64,000 nucleotides of DNA, from assembly GCF_001723355.1 (NCBI RefSeq), contig NZ_LPWE01000012.1, forward strand, positions 310,001 through 374,000. Reading direction: 5' to 3'. The notes beneath the pieces are model-generated. The model made no database searches and was not told where the DNA came from. It was given only the letters and a program-made list of their open reading frames with translations. The position numbers and the translations under genes are program-made. Origin of the DNA: Methyloceanibacter stevinii. GTDB taxonomy: Bacteria > Pseudomonadota > Alphaproteobacteria > Rhizobiales > Methyloligellaceae. Below, in pieces: positions 26,534 through 36,924 of the stretch (position 1 is its first letter; every line of letters begins with the position of its first letter).

Positions 26534-28748
26534 ATGGGTCCACGCCTTCTTTATAGCCTCATCATTGGGGCGGCCATTCTGGCTTCCTTGGTGCTACGCG
26601 TGTGGGACCCCACGCCGGTCGCGCGGCTGAGGTCTCTCGTCTTCGATTCCTATCAGCGTCTGGCACCCCTCAAGTTCGACCCGGAGCTACCCGTCCGCAT
26701 CGTCGACATCGACGAGGAGTCGCTGCAACGGATCGGCCAATGGCCCTGGCCACGGACGATCCTTAGCGATCTCTTGGTGAAACTGCGCGATGCCGGCGCC
26801 GCCACGGTCGGTTTCGATATGGTGTTTCCGGAACCAGACCGGATGTCGCCGGCCAATGCCGTGAAGTTCTGGCCTCAATCGGACCAGCTGACCCAGCTCA
26901 AGACCGAGCTCGACGCGCTTCCCTCCAATGACGAGATCTTCGCCGAGACCATCGGCACGGCTCCGGTCGTGATGGGCTTCATCGCCTCGCCCATGAATCA
27001 GCACGCATTGCCGGAAGCCAAGGCGGGCATGTCCTTCGGCGGCGACGACCCGCGCCTGTTCGCACCCCACTACCCCAGCGCGACGTCGAGCCTCAAGGAA
27101 CTGCAGACCCCAGCGGTCGGCGCAGGCGCGCTCAACTGGGTCCCCGAATATGACCAGATCATCCGGCGCATGCCCATTCTGGTGACCCTCGATGAAACGC
27201 TGTACCCATCGTTTTCCGCCGACCTCCTACGCGTCGCCCAAGGCGCATCGACCTATGTCGTCAAATCCTCCGGTGCCAGCGGCGAGAAGGCGTTCGGCGA
27301 GCAGACCGGCATCGTCAAAGTCCGGGTCGGCGATTTCGAAGTTCCGACCGATGCGAACGGCCAAATGTGGCTTCATTTTTCGCCGCAGACCCGCGACCGC
27401 TATCTGCCAGCCTGGAAAATCCTGGACGGCGAGATCGGCGAAGACGAGATTGCGGCCGCATTCTTCTGATCGGCACCAGTGCCGCAGGCCTGTTGGACCT
27501 GCGCGCAACGCCGCTCGAAGCCTCCGTGCCGGGCGTCGAATTGCATGCTCAGGCCGTGGAACAGATCATTCGCGGCAGCTATCTGATGCGGCCTGATTTC
27601 GCGACGCCCGCGGAACTCCTTTACATCCTCGTCCTCGGCCTCCTGATCGCCGTCCTGATCTACCGTGCAGGCGCGCTGGGCAGCGCCGTGCTCGGGGGGC
27701 TCGCCGTGGCCTTCGTCGTTTGGCTGTCATGGCATGCGTTCAACAGCTGGGGCTGGCTGGTCGATCCGGTCTACCCGACGATCGCCTTGACGGCGATCTA
27801 TCTCACCGGCTCGTCGTTCGTCTTCTTGCGGACCGAGCGCGAACGCAACCGCGTGCGCAACGCGTTCTCGCACTACATGCGCCCGCACTCGTGGAACGGC
27901 TGGCGGACGATCCCGAGCGGCTCAAGCTCGGCGGCGAGAACCGCGACATGACACTTCTCTTTAGCGACGTGCGCGGCTTCACGACGATCTCGGAAGGGCT
28001 GGATGCGGAAGAACTCACCCGCTTTCTCAACGACCTCTTCACGCCGCTCAGCAACATCATCCTCGACGAGGAAGGTACGATCGACAAATTCATGGGCGAC
28101 GCCTTGATGGCGTTTTGGAACGCGCCTCTCGACGACCCCAACCATCCGGAGCATGCCTGTGCCGCCGCGCTTCGCATGGTCGACGAGATGGCCGTTCTCA
28201 ACGAGCGCTGGGAGAAGGCCGCCGAAGAGGCGGGCCGCCCCTACAAGCCGGTGAAGCTCGGCATCGGCCTGAACACGGGCGTGTGCTGCGTCGGCAATCT
28301 CGGGTCGGAAACGCGGTTCGACTATTCGGTGATCGGCGACAACGTGAACGTTGCCTCCCGCCTGGAAGGCCAGTCCAAGACCTACGACCTCGTGATCATT
28401 GTCGGCGAGGAAACGGCGGCCCGCGCGCCGGACTTCGCCTTCCTCGAACTCGATCTCTTGAAGGTCAAAGGAAAGACCGAAGCTACCCGCATCTTCGGCC
28501 TTCTGGGCGACGACACCGTCCGGCAGAGCGAGGCTTTCGGCGCCCTCACCGCCAAGCACCAGGACTTTCTGTCGAAATATCGGGCGATGGACTGGGACGG
28601 CGCCGAGGTGCTACTGGCCGAGTGTGAAGCCTTGGGCGGCGGCAAGCTGAAAGGCCTCTACGCACTCTATCGCGACCGCATCAACGCCTTCCGTGTCACG
28701 CCGCCGCCGGAGAATTGGGACGGCACCACGCAAGCCATGTCCAAGTAA
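26534..28748 (+). CDS. CHASE2-domain adenylate/guanylate cyclase, two frameshifts in this sequence
   Basis: A sensor cyclase of about 740 residues. Order: N-terminal membrane helix; extracytoplasmic CHASE2 domain (VRIVDIDEESLQRIGQWPWPR, VGFDMVFPEPD); three membrane helices (near LLYILVLGLLIAVLIY); class III cyclase domain with LLFSDVRGFTTISE and FMGDALMAFW, whose aspartates bind the metals, and GDNVNVASRLEG. The frame breaks near 27461 and near 27885; one missing base at each point restores the family sequence (IGTSAAGLLDLRATPL and HYMRPALVERL). A GAGCGGG box precedes ATG 26534. It makes cAMP or cGMP; a cNMP-binding transporter lies at 31567. Confidence 0.82.
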
Positions 28749-28808
28749 CTGATCGAAGCAACCCATCCACCAACGCAATACGCCAAAAGCTTACAGTCGA
28801 ACGTACCT

Positions 28809-29201
28809 ATGCCTGAGATTGCCATTCTTTGCCTTGCCGCGATCGCCATCTTGATGGTCAAGCACACCGTGGCCGACTTCTTCCTTCAAACGCCATTCCA
28901 GTACTGCAACAAGGGAACGTACGGCCACCCGGGCGGCTTCGTGCATGCAGGGATCCACGTCGCGCTGACGCCGCTCGCCTATCTCGCGCTGGCGCCCGCC
29001 TCCTTGTTGCTGGCGCTCTGGATCGCGCTGGGAGAGTTCGTCGTTCACTACCATGTGGATTGGGCCAAGGAGCAGTTCGGCCGCCGCATGAAGGCGACGC
29101 CGCAGACAGCGAATTATTGGCATGCGCTCGGCCTCGACCAACTTGCGCATGGTCTGACCTATGTCGGCATCGTCGCCGTGCTCGTTTGGGCGATGAACTG
29201 A
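28809..29201 (+). CDS. DUF3307 membrane protein
   Basis: A 130-residue protein with about four hydrophobic segments. It matches DUF3307: an early VADFFLQT motif with basic residues, the HAGIHVALTPL loop with conserved histidines, VVHYHVDWAKE, and a C-terminal LDQLAHGLTYVGIV. The conserved His and Asp residues within the membrane suggest metal binding or catalysis, but the function is unknown. It follows the cyclase by 60 bp on the same strand. Confidence 0.75.
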   Translation: MPEIAILCLAAIAILMVKHTVADFFLQTPFQYCNKGTYGHPGGFVHAGIHVALTPLAYLALAPASLLLALWIALGEFVVHYHVDWAKEQFGRRMKATPQTANYWHALGLDQLAHGLTYVGIVAVLVWAMN

Positions 29202-29304
29202 CCAACGACAGAACGAGTGCCCTGGGCAGGGACCGGCCTGAATTGTATGCTCGACGCCATGGATGGTTTCTCCATCGGTGAACACATGCTGCGGGAGGCA
29301 AGCC

Positions 29305-29838
29305 GTGAACGTCTTGATCGTCTATGGAACCACCGAGGGGCAAACCCGCAAGATTGCCGAGCGCGTGGCAAAGGATGTGTCCGGCCGCGGACATGCCGTC
29401 GAAGTGCACGACGCCGGAGAGTCGGATGCCAACGTAGACCTCAACGCGTTTCAAGCGGTTGTCGTCGCGGGGTCGGTGCACCAGGAACAGCACCAGAAGG
29501 CCATCAAGAACTTCGCGACCGCCCATAGCAAACAGCTGAATTCTCGTCCGTCGGCCTTCGTATCGGTCAGCTTTTCAGCGGCGTTGGAGGACACCCGGCC
29601 AGAAGCGCAACGCTACGTGGATCAATTTGTCGAACTGACGGGATGGCAGCCGCGCATGACACTCCTGTTAGGGGGTGCTGTCCGTTTCACCGAATACGAT
29701 TATTTCCAAGAGCAAGTCGTGAAGTTCATCGTCATGAAGCGGGGTCTCGCAGCCGACGACGGGGGCGATCGAGAGTTCACGGACTGGAATGCTTTGGACG
29801 GTTTCGTCGGCGCATTTCTTAAGAGCGCCGCCGACTAA
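29305..29838 (+). CDS. flavodoxin-domain protein, HemG-like
   Basis: A 177-residue flavodoxin fold. The FMN phosphate loop is VYGTTEGQTRKIAER, near the N-terminus. Other parts (VVVAGSVHQEQHQKAIKNF, FVSVSFSAALED, LLLGGAVRFTEYDYFQEQVVKFIVMKRG) resemble HemG-type menaquinone-dependent protoporphyrinogen oxidase. Start GTG 29305 with GGGAGG upstream; longer forms are open but lack a signal. Whether it acts in haem synthesis or as another quinone-linked redox protein is unclear. Its stop overlaps the stop of the facing cytochrome gene by 4 bp. Confidence 0.78.
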   Translation: MNVLIVYGTTEGQTRKIAERVAKDVSGRGHAVEVHDAGESDANVDLNAFQAVVVAGSVHQEQHQKAIKNFATAHSKQLNSRPSAFVSVSFSAALEDTRPEAQRYVDQFVELTGWQPRMTLLLGGAVRFTEYDYFQEQVVKFIVMKRGLAADDGGDREFTDWNALDGFVGAFLKSAAD

Positions 29839-30128
29839 CGGTCGCTGGGGAAGTTGTAGAACTCGTCGTTCAAGTATTTGAGCAGGTCCTGCGTCTCGGT
29901 CGCGGAGAACTCCGCGCTCGCCATATGGCTGCAACTGGCTAGCTGCTCCTTCAATTCATCCAGAGACTGAACGGCCCGATTGGGGCGTGAGAGAACGCTG
30001 GTGTCGTGGCAGTCCGTGCAATGGGCGTCGTACAGGCGCTGTCCGTTGGCGCTGTCGCCCGGTAGCGACGCGGCGTGCGCCGTTGTCACGAGCAGCAAAG
30101 ATGCCAACACGCTCAGATGGCTGTTCAT
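29835..30128 (-). CDS. small periplasmic c-type cytochrome
   Basis: A 97-residue protein with a signal peptide (VLASLLLVTTAHAA). The haem motif is CTDCH, preceded by GQRLYDAH, with a likely distal Met in CSHMASAEFSATE and a C-terminal helix (TQDLLKYLNDEFYNF). It is a single-haem cytochrome c domain at the short end of the size range. Partners are not evident; a quinoprotein or flavoprotein donor is possible. It ends against the flavodoxin gene. Confidence 0.85.
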   Translation of the reverse strand: MNSHLSVLASLLLVTTAHAASLPGDSANGQRLYDAHCTDCHDTSVLSRPNRAVQSLDELKEQLASCSHMASAEFSATETQDLLKYLNDEFYNFPSDR

Positions 30129-30211
30129 GGCTCACCTCCATGGATCCTCACGCACGTGCCTTGCCGGCTTTTAACTGCGCAGGCGAAATACCGTAGCGTC
30201 GCTACAAAGGC

Positions 30212-30478
30212 CTACCAGCCACGCCAATATCGGCGTGCATCCCGCCTGAGAAACCGCTTGGGCACTCGGTAGACGGCGTAGCCTTGCGGATCGTCGTCAT
30301 CGTCCCTGTATTCGGGCCGTTCGTAGCGGTACCGGGGATAGTCGCCGCGATATCGGGGGTAATCGTAGCCATAGGGCGGATCGACGTAGACGCGGACACG
30401 CCCCGCCGACGCCGTGGCCGGCACAAGCGTCGTCAGGACGAGAGCGACGCCTGCAATGAGAAATGGTGATATTTTCAT
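30212..30478 (-). CDS. small exported Tyr/Arg/Pro-rich protein
   Basis: An 88-residue protein with a signal peptide (LIAGVALVLTTLVPATASA) and a mature part dominated by Tyr, Arg, Pro and Asp (YDYPRYRGDYPRYRYERPEY, then DDDDD). Such low-complexity repeats are common in small Hyphomicrobiales envelope proteins of unknown role. It is divergent from the GGDEF gene. No domain recognised. Confidence 0.65.
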   Translation of the reverse strand: MKISPFLIAGVALVLTTLVPATASAGRVRVYVDPPYGYDYPRYRGDYPRYRYERPEYRDDDDDPQGYAVYRVPKRFLRRDARRYWRGW

Positions 30479-30676
30479 CGCATTGCTCCGTTCGCAAAGA
30501 AAGGGAGTCTCTCACTGCCGTCACGGAGTGTCAAAGTGGCCGGCCTAGGGGCCCGTTTTCCTGGCGCTGGCGATCGCTCACAAAGCACGCCCTTGACTTC
30601 CGGGCGCATTGCAGGCTTCACGGTAGGGCAATCAACTCCGCCGCTGGTTGGCTCAACCTTTCGGGAGAGTTCCGTC

Positions 30677-31492
30677 GTGACGACACCTGGACTCAGATCA
30701 CTGGTACGTTCGATCGCTGATAATCCTCGGCCAAGTATTCAGGACGGCCTGCTCCTCGCAAGCGTGGTGCTCGTGGGGGCGCTGCTCGCGCTGCAATACA
30801 ATCTCTTCTGGTTCAGCGCCGAGCTCTCCGAGCCGCAGCGCAAAGTCTCGCTTGCCGAGGCGATGGCGCTCACGGTCCTGCTGGCTCTGTGTGTCTGTGC
30901 TTTCGCCATCCGGCGCCTGCGTGAGGTCCGGTATGAAGCCGCGCGCCGCGCCGTGACGCGATCTCAGATGCGCCAACTGCGCACGATGGCGTCGCATGAT
31001 CCCTTGACGGGGCTGGCAAATCGCCGCGAGTTGGATTCGGCCCTGGCGGGGGCCATCGCCTCCTCGGCCAACGGCCAGGAGCACGCGTTCTTCCTGATCG
31101 ACCTGAACGGCTTCAAAAGCATCAACGATCTTTTTGGCCACGCCATGGGAGACCGCGTCCTGCAAGCCGTCGCCGGACGATTTCAGTCCGCGGCCCGGCC
31201 AAGCGATCTGTTGGCGCGGCTCGGCGGCGACGAGTTCGCGCTCCTATCCTACGATGTCGACCGGGACACCGCCCACGCCATCGGTCAACGCATTATGGCC
31301 ACCCTGGACAGCGAGATTCGCGTCGGCGGACGATCCCACGAACCCGGCGCCTCGATCGGCGTGGCGCTCATTCCCCAAAACGGGTCCACACCGGACGAGA
31401 TCATTCATCACGCCGATGTCGCCATGTACCGGGCGAAAAGCGAAGGCAAGACGGCGCTCGTGTTCTTCGAGCCGCCGGCCGCGATCAACTGA
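30677..31492 (+). CDS. membrane-bound diguanylate cyclase (GGDEF)
   Basis: About 271 residues. Two N-terminal membrane helices (LLLASVVLVGALLALQYN and ALTVLLALCVCAFAI) bracket a short periplasmic loop. A linker leads to a GGDEF domain with DPLTGLANRREL and an intact active motif LGGDEFALLS, so it should make c-di-GMP. The feedback-inhibition motif RPSD lies five residues before GGDEF. No EAL domain. GTG start at 30677 with GGGAGAG upstream; the longer open frame has no good signal. PilZ receptors are found at 52.8 kb. Confidence 0.86.
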   Translation: MTTPGLRSLVRSIADNPRPSIQDGLLLASVVLVGALLALQYNLFWFSAELSEPQRKVSLAEAMALTVLLALCVCAFAIRRLREVRYEAARRAVTRSQMRQLRTMASHDPLTGLANRRELDSALAGAIASSANGQEHAFFLIDLNGFKSINDLFGHAMGDRVLQAVAGRFQSAARPSDLLARLGGDEFALLSYDVDRDTAHAIGQRIMATLDSEIRVGGRSHEPGASIGVALIPQNGSTPDEIIHHADVAMYRAKSEGKTALVFFEPPAAIN

Positions 31493-31566
31493 CGGCCATC
31501 TACTCCAGTGGGGACCGGGCAGATACGCGCCACCATCTATTGTGACGACGCGCGCCACGCTCAAAT

Positions 31567-33788
31567 CTAATGCAGCGCGGAGATCTCGCGGTTGGCGAAT
31601 TCGAGCCGGTCGGACAGAAGCCGGATGATGAGCTTGTGGAGGGCGGCGGCAGCCGACGGATCTTCCTCCTGCATCTTGTCGAAGGACTCGCGGGTGAGGA
31701 TATAGACGACGCTGGCGCTCTCCGCGACCACGTTCGCCCCGCGCGGCACGTCGCGGTAGAAACCCATTTCACCGACGACCGTATGGCCCAGCATACGCCG
31801 CAGACGGATAGACTTACCGTATTCGCCCGCAATCGTGATCGCCACACAGCCTGAAGCCTGGAACACGACGGAGTCGGACGGCTCCCCCTGCCGGAACAAC
31901 ACGACGCCGCTGTCCAGCTCACGCCGGGTCATGTAAGGCTCGACCCGTTCGAAGGTGATATCGCCACCAAGCTCGTTCTGAAGCCATGACTCGAACGTGT
32001 GCGACGAAGCCTCGCCGACCTCGTGATACAGCAACACCATGTCCTCGCACCATTCGACCGCATCGTTGCGGGTCGGGAACGCCTGGTGCGGCCGGTCCGT
32101 ACCGAAGAAGCCGGCGCCCAGGAACGCGGCATGCATGGAATCGCTCAGACCACTGAAGACGAGCGTGACGTCACGCTCCTCGCAATAGTTGCGCAGCTTG
32201 ACGAGGCTCAAGACGGCCGAAGTGTCGAGCCCCTGCACGGCGCTGAAGTCGAGAACGATATAGCCAACCGGTTTTTCCTTCTGTTCCTCGATCTCGCGCC
32301 GAATACGCTCGAAGAGCCCGTTCGAGGATCCGAAGAAGATGAAGCCGGACAGCCAGAACACATGAACGCGCTTGCCCTCCTCCTGGAGAAGGCGCGTCTG
32401 CTCCGGCGAGCGGTCCACACTGCTCGACAGTTCGTAGCGCGTTAGGTGACGGCGGATCACGCCGATCCGGCTATACGACAGCGCGAAGAGCAGGCAGGCG
32501 CCGATGACGCCAAGCACCACGCCCACCAGATAGCCGAAATACAGAATGACCAGCGCGATCGCGATGGCGAGCGCAAGGTCCGTGCGGGACCGCTGCGCCG
32601 GCGAATGCACGAGCGCTTCCATCAAGATCATCGTGCCGAGATAAGCCAGCATCCCGCCCAGGATCGCCTTGGGCACGAAGCTGCCGACATCGGCCCCGGC
32701 GAACAGCACCAAGCCGCACACGACCGCAACGGACACGCCACTGATCCGCGTGACGGCGCCGGCCTGTTGCAGCAGCAGACTGTTATTGAGCGACAGATTG
32801 CCGGCCACGCCGCCAAGCACCGACGCCAGCACGTTGGCGAGACCGTTGGTGCGGAACTCCTTGTCGAGATCGGCGGATTTCTGCCTGGCGACTTCGAGGC
32901 TCGAAACATCGAGCAGCATGGAGATCGCGGTCACGCCGCAGACAGCGCCGATTTCCGCACTGCTCAGCGCCATGACACCCCAATCGATGTCATGGGTCGA
33001 AAGCGCGCCGATGGGCCACCAGAGCTGTAAGGCGCCGACGGCCGCCAGATACCAGTCCGCCTGGGTGTCCGGGTCGGTCACGAACCACATAAGAATGGCG
33101 TTCAGCACGACAAGGAAAACGAGAAAGGCGATGGGCAGCGTCAGATAATCGTCCATCCAGCGCTTGAGCAGGACGATGAAGAAGGCGAAGGCGAGCCCCA
33201 CGGCGATCTGCGGCGCATAGCGCATATCCGCCATGACCGCCCAGCTCGACGGCGACAGGGTGAGGTTGCTGCCGGTGATGACTTCAACGCCGCCGGTGAT
33301 GAGCAGAAGCCCCGAGGCGGCAAGGAAGCCGCCGATCACGGGGAACGGTACGAAGCGCAGCCATTGACCGAGCTTGAACCCGCCAAGTCCGAACAAGACG
33401 CGCCGGTGAGAAACGTGCTGACCGTGATGGCGACCATCACGTTGATGATCATCGTTTCGGTGTCCGCGCCCTTCGCGGCGAGCCCCGCGGCCACCGTGGT
33501 GGCCAACACGCTCATAACGGCCACGGCTGGCGTATCGGGACCCGCATCGGCGGGAACGAGCGTCGTGGTCAGCGATACGACGACGCCGGTCACCATGGTG
33601 CCCATGATGAGCGCGGCCAGTCCGAGCGGGAATCCGGCGGCGATAGAACCTTGGAAAAGGGCGCTGAACGAGATACAATAGGCGATGTTGACGATCGCCG
33701 AGATCGTCCCCGCCATGGCGTCGCGCCCAAGCGTTGCGACGTCAATATTCTGCGGGCGCTTAGGCGCCAAATTTTCCAGCAAAGACAA
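31567..33788 (-). CDS. SulP anion transporter with STAS and cyclic-nucleotide-binding domains (one frameshift)
   Basis: About 740 residues. Order: SulP transport core with about 12 membrane segments (from VNIAYCISFSALFQG to LVGVVLGVIGACLLFALSYS), a cytoplasmic STAS domain (VGYIVLDFSAVQGLDTSAVLSLVKL), then a Crp-like cNMP-binding domain (SGVVLFRQGEPSDSVVFQASG ... RGANVVAESASVVYILTRESF). The frame breaks near 33396; one missing base joins TFLTGA to LFGLGGFKLGQ. The start is a TTG at 33788 with an in-frame stop 15 bp upstream. The cNMP domain suggests that cAMP or cGMP controls anion uptake, fitting the cyclase 3 kb away. The ion is unknown. Confidence 0.82.
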
Positions 33789-33930
33789 AAGCGTATCGGA
33801 AATTCACGGGGTTGAATTGTGACCGATCATGGCCGGGCAATACGACAATGCAAGCAAAAACGCTTCGGCCCGCACTTTCTTCTCCGCAAAGCGATGAGCA
33901 GGCGCATCTCATGGTGATCGGCACAGACGA

Positions 33931-34776
33931 TCAGGCCGACGGCGGAAGCGTGTCGTTACCGATCCGGCGCGCTTGGCCGGTCGCTTTGCCCGTGCCGGCA
34001 TATTGCGGATTCCAATGAGCGGCATCGAGCCCCGTTTCCACTCCCCACTTGCCCACACGGCTTGGATGAAGCACGGCCTTGGACAACAGCCCATCGAAGG
34101 CAAAGCGGGGCACCACCACGAAACCGAGCTGGCTGAGGTGTCCGCGCATGCGTTTGCCGTCGTTGAGCGTGAAGCCCCAATGCTGCAAATGACAGCTCAA
34201 GGTCACGAAGCCCACATTCGCCGCATCGCGCTCCCGCGCGAACAAGCCTTCGGTGAAGAACGCCCGTCCAATCGCAAGCCCAAATAGGCCGCCAGCGAGA
34301 CGGCCGCTGCGGTCCCAGGCTTCGACAGAGTGCGCATAGCCTGCGCGATGCAGCGCCGTGAAGACCTCGACGAGCCCCTCCTCGACCGCGCAGCCGCGAA
34401 GCACGGCCGCGAAATCCGTGTCGAAGGTGACGCCATAGGCCTGCGTCTGGAGCAAACGCCAGACGCGCTGTGAAATACGGACATTTTCGGGAAACGACAC
34501 GGCGCGCTCGGCCGGAGCCCACCACTTCATGTCTTGGGGATAGAGCCCTTTCGCGTATGCCGCGACCATGGTGGGCACGTCGAGCGACGAACAGCGCCCG
34601 GCCAGCCCTTCCGGCTGACGCAGCGCCTTCTCCGGATCGGGCAGGCGCGGACCGAAGCCCACGAATTGTTTGGCAAGCAGGGCCAACGCCGCCGGCTTGC
34701 TGTAGAGCCCGGACGTGACAAGGCTTTCTGAGACCTGCTTGAGGACACTCTGTCTCGCGGACACGGGCAACTCCAA
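33931..34776 (-). CDS. aat: leucyl/phenylalanyl-tRNA--protein transferase
   Basis: A 281-residue protein of the Aat family, which adds Leu or Phe to N-terminal Arg/Lys of proteins and marks them for ClpAP decay (N-degron pathway). Motifs: MKWWAPAERAV, VTFDTDFAAVLRGCA, GYAHSVEAWD, GGLFGLAIGRAFFTEGLF and HLSQLGFVVVPRF. It has an N-terminal extension of about 50 residues compared with E. coli Aat and some divergence in the usual GESMFS motif (TEGLFA). The start is TTG 34776 or a nearby GTG. It lies alone between the SulP gene and glpK. Confidence 0.82.
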   Translation of the reverse strand: MELPVSARQSVLKQVSESLVTSGLYSKPAALALLAKQFVGFGPRLPDPEKALRQPEGLAGRCSSLDVPTMVAAYAKGLYPQDMKWWAPAERAVSFPENVRISQRVWRLLQTQAYGVTFDTDFAAVLRGCAVEEGLVEVFTALHRAGYAHSVEAWDRSGRLAGGLFGLAIGRAFFTEGLFARERDAANVGFVTLSCHLQHWGFTLNDGKRMRGHLSQLGFVVVPRFAFDGLLSKAVLHPSRVGKWGVETGLDAAHWNPQYAGTGKATGQARRIGNDTLPPSA

Positions 34777-34912
34777 CGCAATACTCGACGACGCGCGCGG
34801 CGGCGCTCACAGGCCACCACACCTCGCGTCAAGCTTGCCCGCAAAGGATTCCCAAGGCGTTAACATCCGTCGGTGCCTTGGATTCCAAGCCCGACGGGAG
34901 GGAAAAACGCCG

Positions 34913-36406
34913 CTACGCTTTCCCGCTGCGGACCCGGTCCACGGCTTCGCGCCAGCCGGCATAGCGCGCTTCGCGTTCGCTGTCGGCCATCTGCGGCTCA
35001 TACCGTTTGGACGGCTCCCAGGTTCGCGCGAGCTCCGCATCGTCCCCATACACGCCCGCCGCCTGGCCCGCGAAATAGGCGGCGCCGAGGGCGGTCGTTT
35101 CCGCGATGGGCGCCACCTCGACCGCTTCACCGAGAATATCGGCGAGCCGCTGCATCGCCCAGCCATTGGTGGTCATTCCGCCGTCGACGCGCAGGACGCC
35201 CGTCTCACCGATCCCTGTCCCGGCCATATCCTCCCGCATGGCGCCCAGAAGGTCGCGCGTCTGAAAGGCGACGGACTCGAGCCCGGCGGCGACGATGTCG
35301 GCCTTATTGGAGGCGCGCGACAGGCCGACGATGGCCCCGCGTGCGCCTGCGTCCCAATCCGGCGCGCCGAGCCCCTGAAACGCGGGAACCAGATAGACGC
35401 CGCTGTTGGGGTTGGCCTTCTTGGCTATCTCCTCGCTATCGGCAGCTTCCGCGATGAGACCGAGACTGTCGCGCAGCCATTGAATGGTGGCGCCCGCCAT
35501 GAAGATCGACCCCTCCAAGGCGAACGTGCGCGCGCTATCCAACTGCCACAACACGGTGGACAACATGCGGTTGACCGAGTTGAGGTCGCTGTCCCCGGTG
35601 TTGGCGACGACGAAGCACCCGGTTCCGTAGGTCGCCTTGATCATGCTGGGCCGGACGCATGCCTGGCCTTTGGCAGCGGCTTGCTGATCGCCCGCAACGC
35701 CGCGAATCGGCAGCGCCGTACCGAAGGCGTCTGCGCGCGCCTCACCAAAGTCGCCGCGGTTGTCGCGCACCTCGGGCAAAATGCCGGCGGGGATTCCGAG
35801 GCGGTCGAGAAGCTTGGGATCCCATTGGCCTTTGCGGATATCGAACAGCATCGTACGGGCCGCGTTCGTCGCGTCGGTCACGTGCAAGGCCCCGCCCGTC
35901 AGCTTGAAGAGCAGGAAGCTGTCGATCGTGCCGAAGCAGACTTCGTTGCGGGCGGCCTTGTCGCGCAGTCCCGGAACGTTCGCGAGAAGCCAGGCCAGCT
36001 TGGTGGCCGAGAAGTACGGGTCGATCAGCAGACCCGTGACCTCCGTGACGTGAGCGCCCCACCCTTCCCGCTCGAGCTCTTCACAAAGCGGCGCGGTGCG
36101 CCGGTCCTGCCAAACGATGGCATTGTGCAGCGGCTCGCCGGTCGCGCGATCCCACACCACGGTCGTCTCGCGTTGGTTGGTGATACCGAGCGCGGCGATG
36201 TTCGATGCGCCGACCTCGCCGATCACCGAGCGGCAGACCTCTCGCACCGCCTGCCAAATCTCGTTCGGGTCATGTTCGACCCAGCCCGGTTCCGGAAAGA
36301 TTTGGTTCAACGGGCGCACCGCCGATGCTCCCGGACGCCCCGCCTCGTCGAAGGCGATCGCGCGCGTGCTCGTGGTTCCCTGATCGATGGCCAGTACGTG
36401 CCCCAT
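34913..36406 (-). CDS. glpK: glycerol kinase
   Basis: A 497-residue FGGY-family kinase that makes sn-glycerol 3-phosphate from glycerol and ATP. Motifs: LAIDQGTTSTRAIAFD at the N-terminus, NQRETTVVWDRATGEPLHNAIVWQDRRT, TNAARTMLFDI, GDQQAAAKGQ and the ATP-site VDGGMTTNGWAMQ. Length is normal. Start ATG 36406 is chosen because GGGGAG lies six bases upstream. No glpF or glpD is nearby, so glycerol use may be run from elsewhere. A cutA gene follows upstream on the same strand with a 12-bp gap. Confidence 0.95.
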   Translation of the reverse strand: MGHVLAIDQGTTSTRAIAFDEAGRPGASAVRPLNQIFPEPGWVEHDPNEIWQAVREVCRSVIGEVGASNIAALGITNQRETTVVWDRATGEPLHNAIVWQDRRTAPLCEELEREGWGAHVTEVTGLLIDPYFSATKLAWLLANVPGLRDKAARNEVCFGTIDSFLLFKLTGGALHVTDATNAARTMLFDIRKGQWDPKLLDRLGIPAGILPEVRDNRGDFGEARADAFGTALPIRGVAGDQQAAAKGQACVRPSMIKATYGTGCFVVANTGDSDLNSVNRMLSTVLWQLDSARTFALEGSIFMAGATIQWLRDSLGLIAEAADSEEIAKKANPNSGVYLVPAFQGLGAPDWDAGARGAIVGLSRASNKADIVAAGLESVAFQTRDLLGAMREDMAGTGIGETGVLRVDGGMTTNGWAMQRLADILGEAVEVAPIAETTALGAAYFAGQAAGVYGDDAELARTWEPSKRYEPQMADSEREARYAGWREAVDRVRSGKA

Positions 36407-36418
36407 GAGGCTCCCCAC

Positions 36419-36756
36419 CTATGTGTTGGTTCCTTGCGTTTCCTGAACGATCCAAGCGCAGTACTCGGCGCTTCCGCCTTCCGTCGGCAACACAAGCAAT
36501 GCCGGCAGGTCGTAAGGATGCAGCCGCTTGACCTCGGCTATCACCTGCTCCGTCAGCCCCTTGCGGGTCTTGATGATCATGGCGACCTCTTCGGCCGTCT
36601 CCCGCGCGCCTCCCATTCGTAGATCGAGACCATGCCGGGGAAGACGTTCACACATGCCGCAAGGCGCGCGTCGACCAACGCGCCGCCGACGCTTTTGGCT
36701 TCGTCGATGCTGGGAAAGGTCGCGTAGACCAGAACCGGAAGATCGGTATCGTCCAT
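36419..36756 (-). CDS. cutA: divalent cation tolerance protein CutA (frameshifted here)
   Basis: Reading from ATG 36756 gives LPVLVYATFPSIDEAKSVGGALVDARLAACVNVFPGMVSIYEWEG; the frame then breaks near 36608 and continues as ARETAEEVAMIIKTRKGLTEQVIAEVKRLHPYDLPALLVLP. One missing G in the GGGAGG region joins the halves into a 112-residue CutA. The signature Cys-Val-Asn (ACVNVF), EWEG and HPYDLP motifs are all present. CutA is a trimeric ferredoxin-like protein linked to metal tolerance and signalling. It lies just upstream of glpK on the same strand. Confidence 0.85.
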
Positions 36757-36924
36757 GTTGGCTCCCTAGCCGCCCTTCTGAAGAGGCGTTTCGTCACTGT
36801 CCCACGTCACGCAAGACGGCGATACTTGTTAAGCCTCCGTCGTAAGTGGCACTTGCACGACATTAACACCACAGCTTTAGTGTGGCCTCCCTGAATGGGC
36901 GGTTGAAAGCGCAGCAGATCTGTC

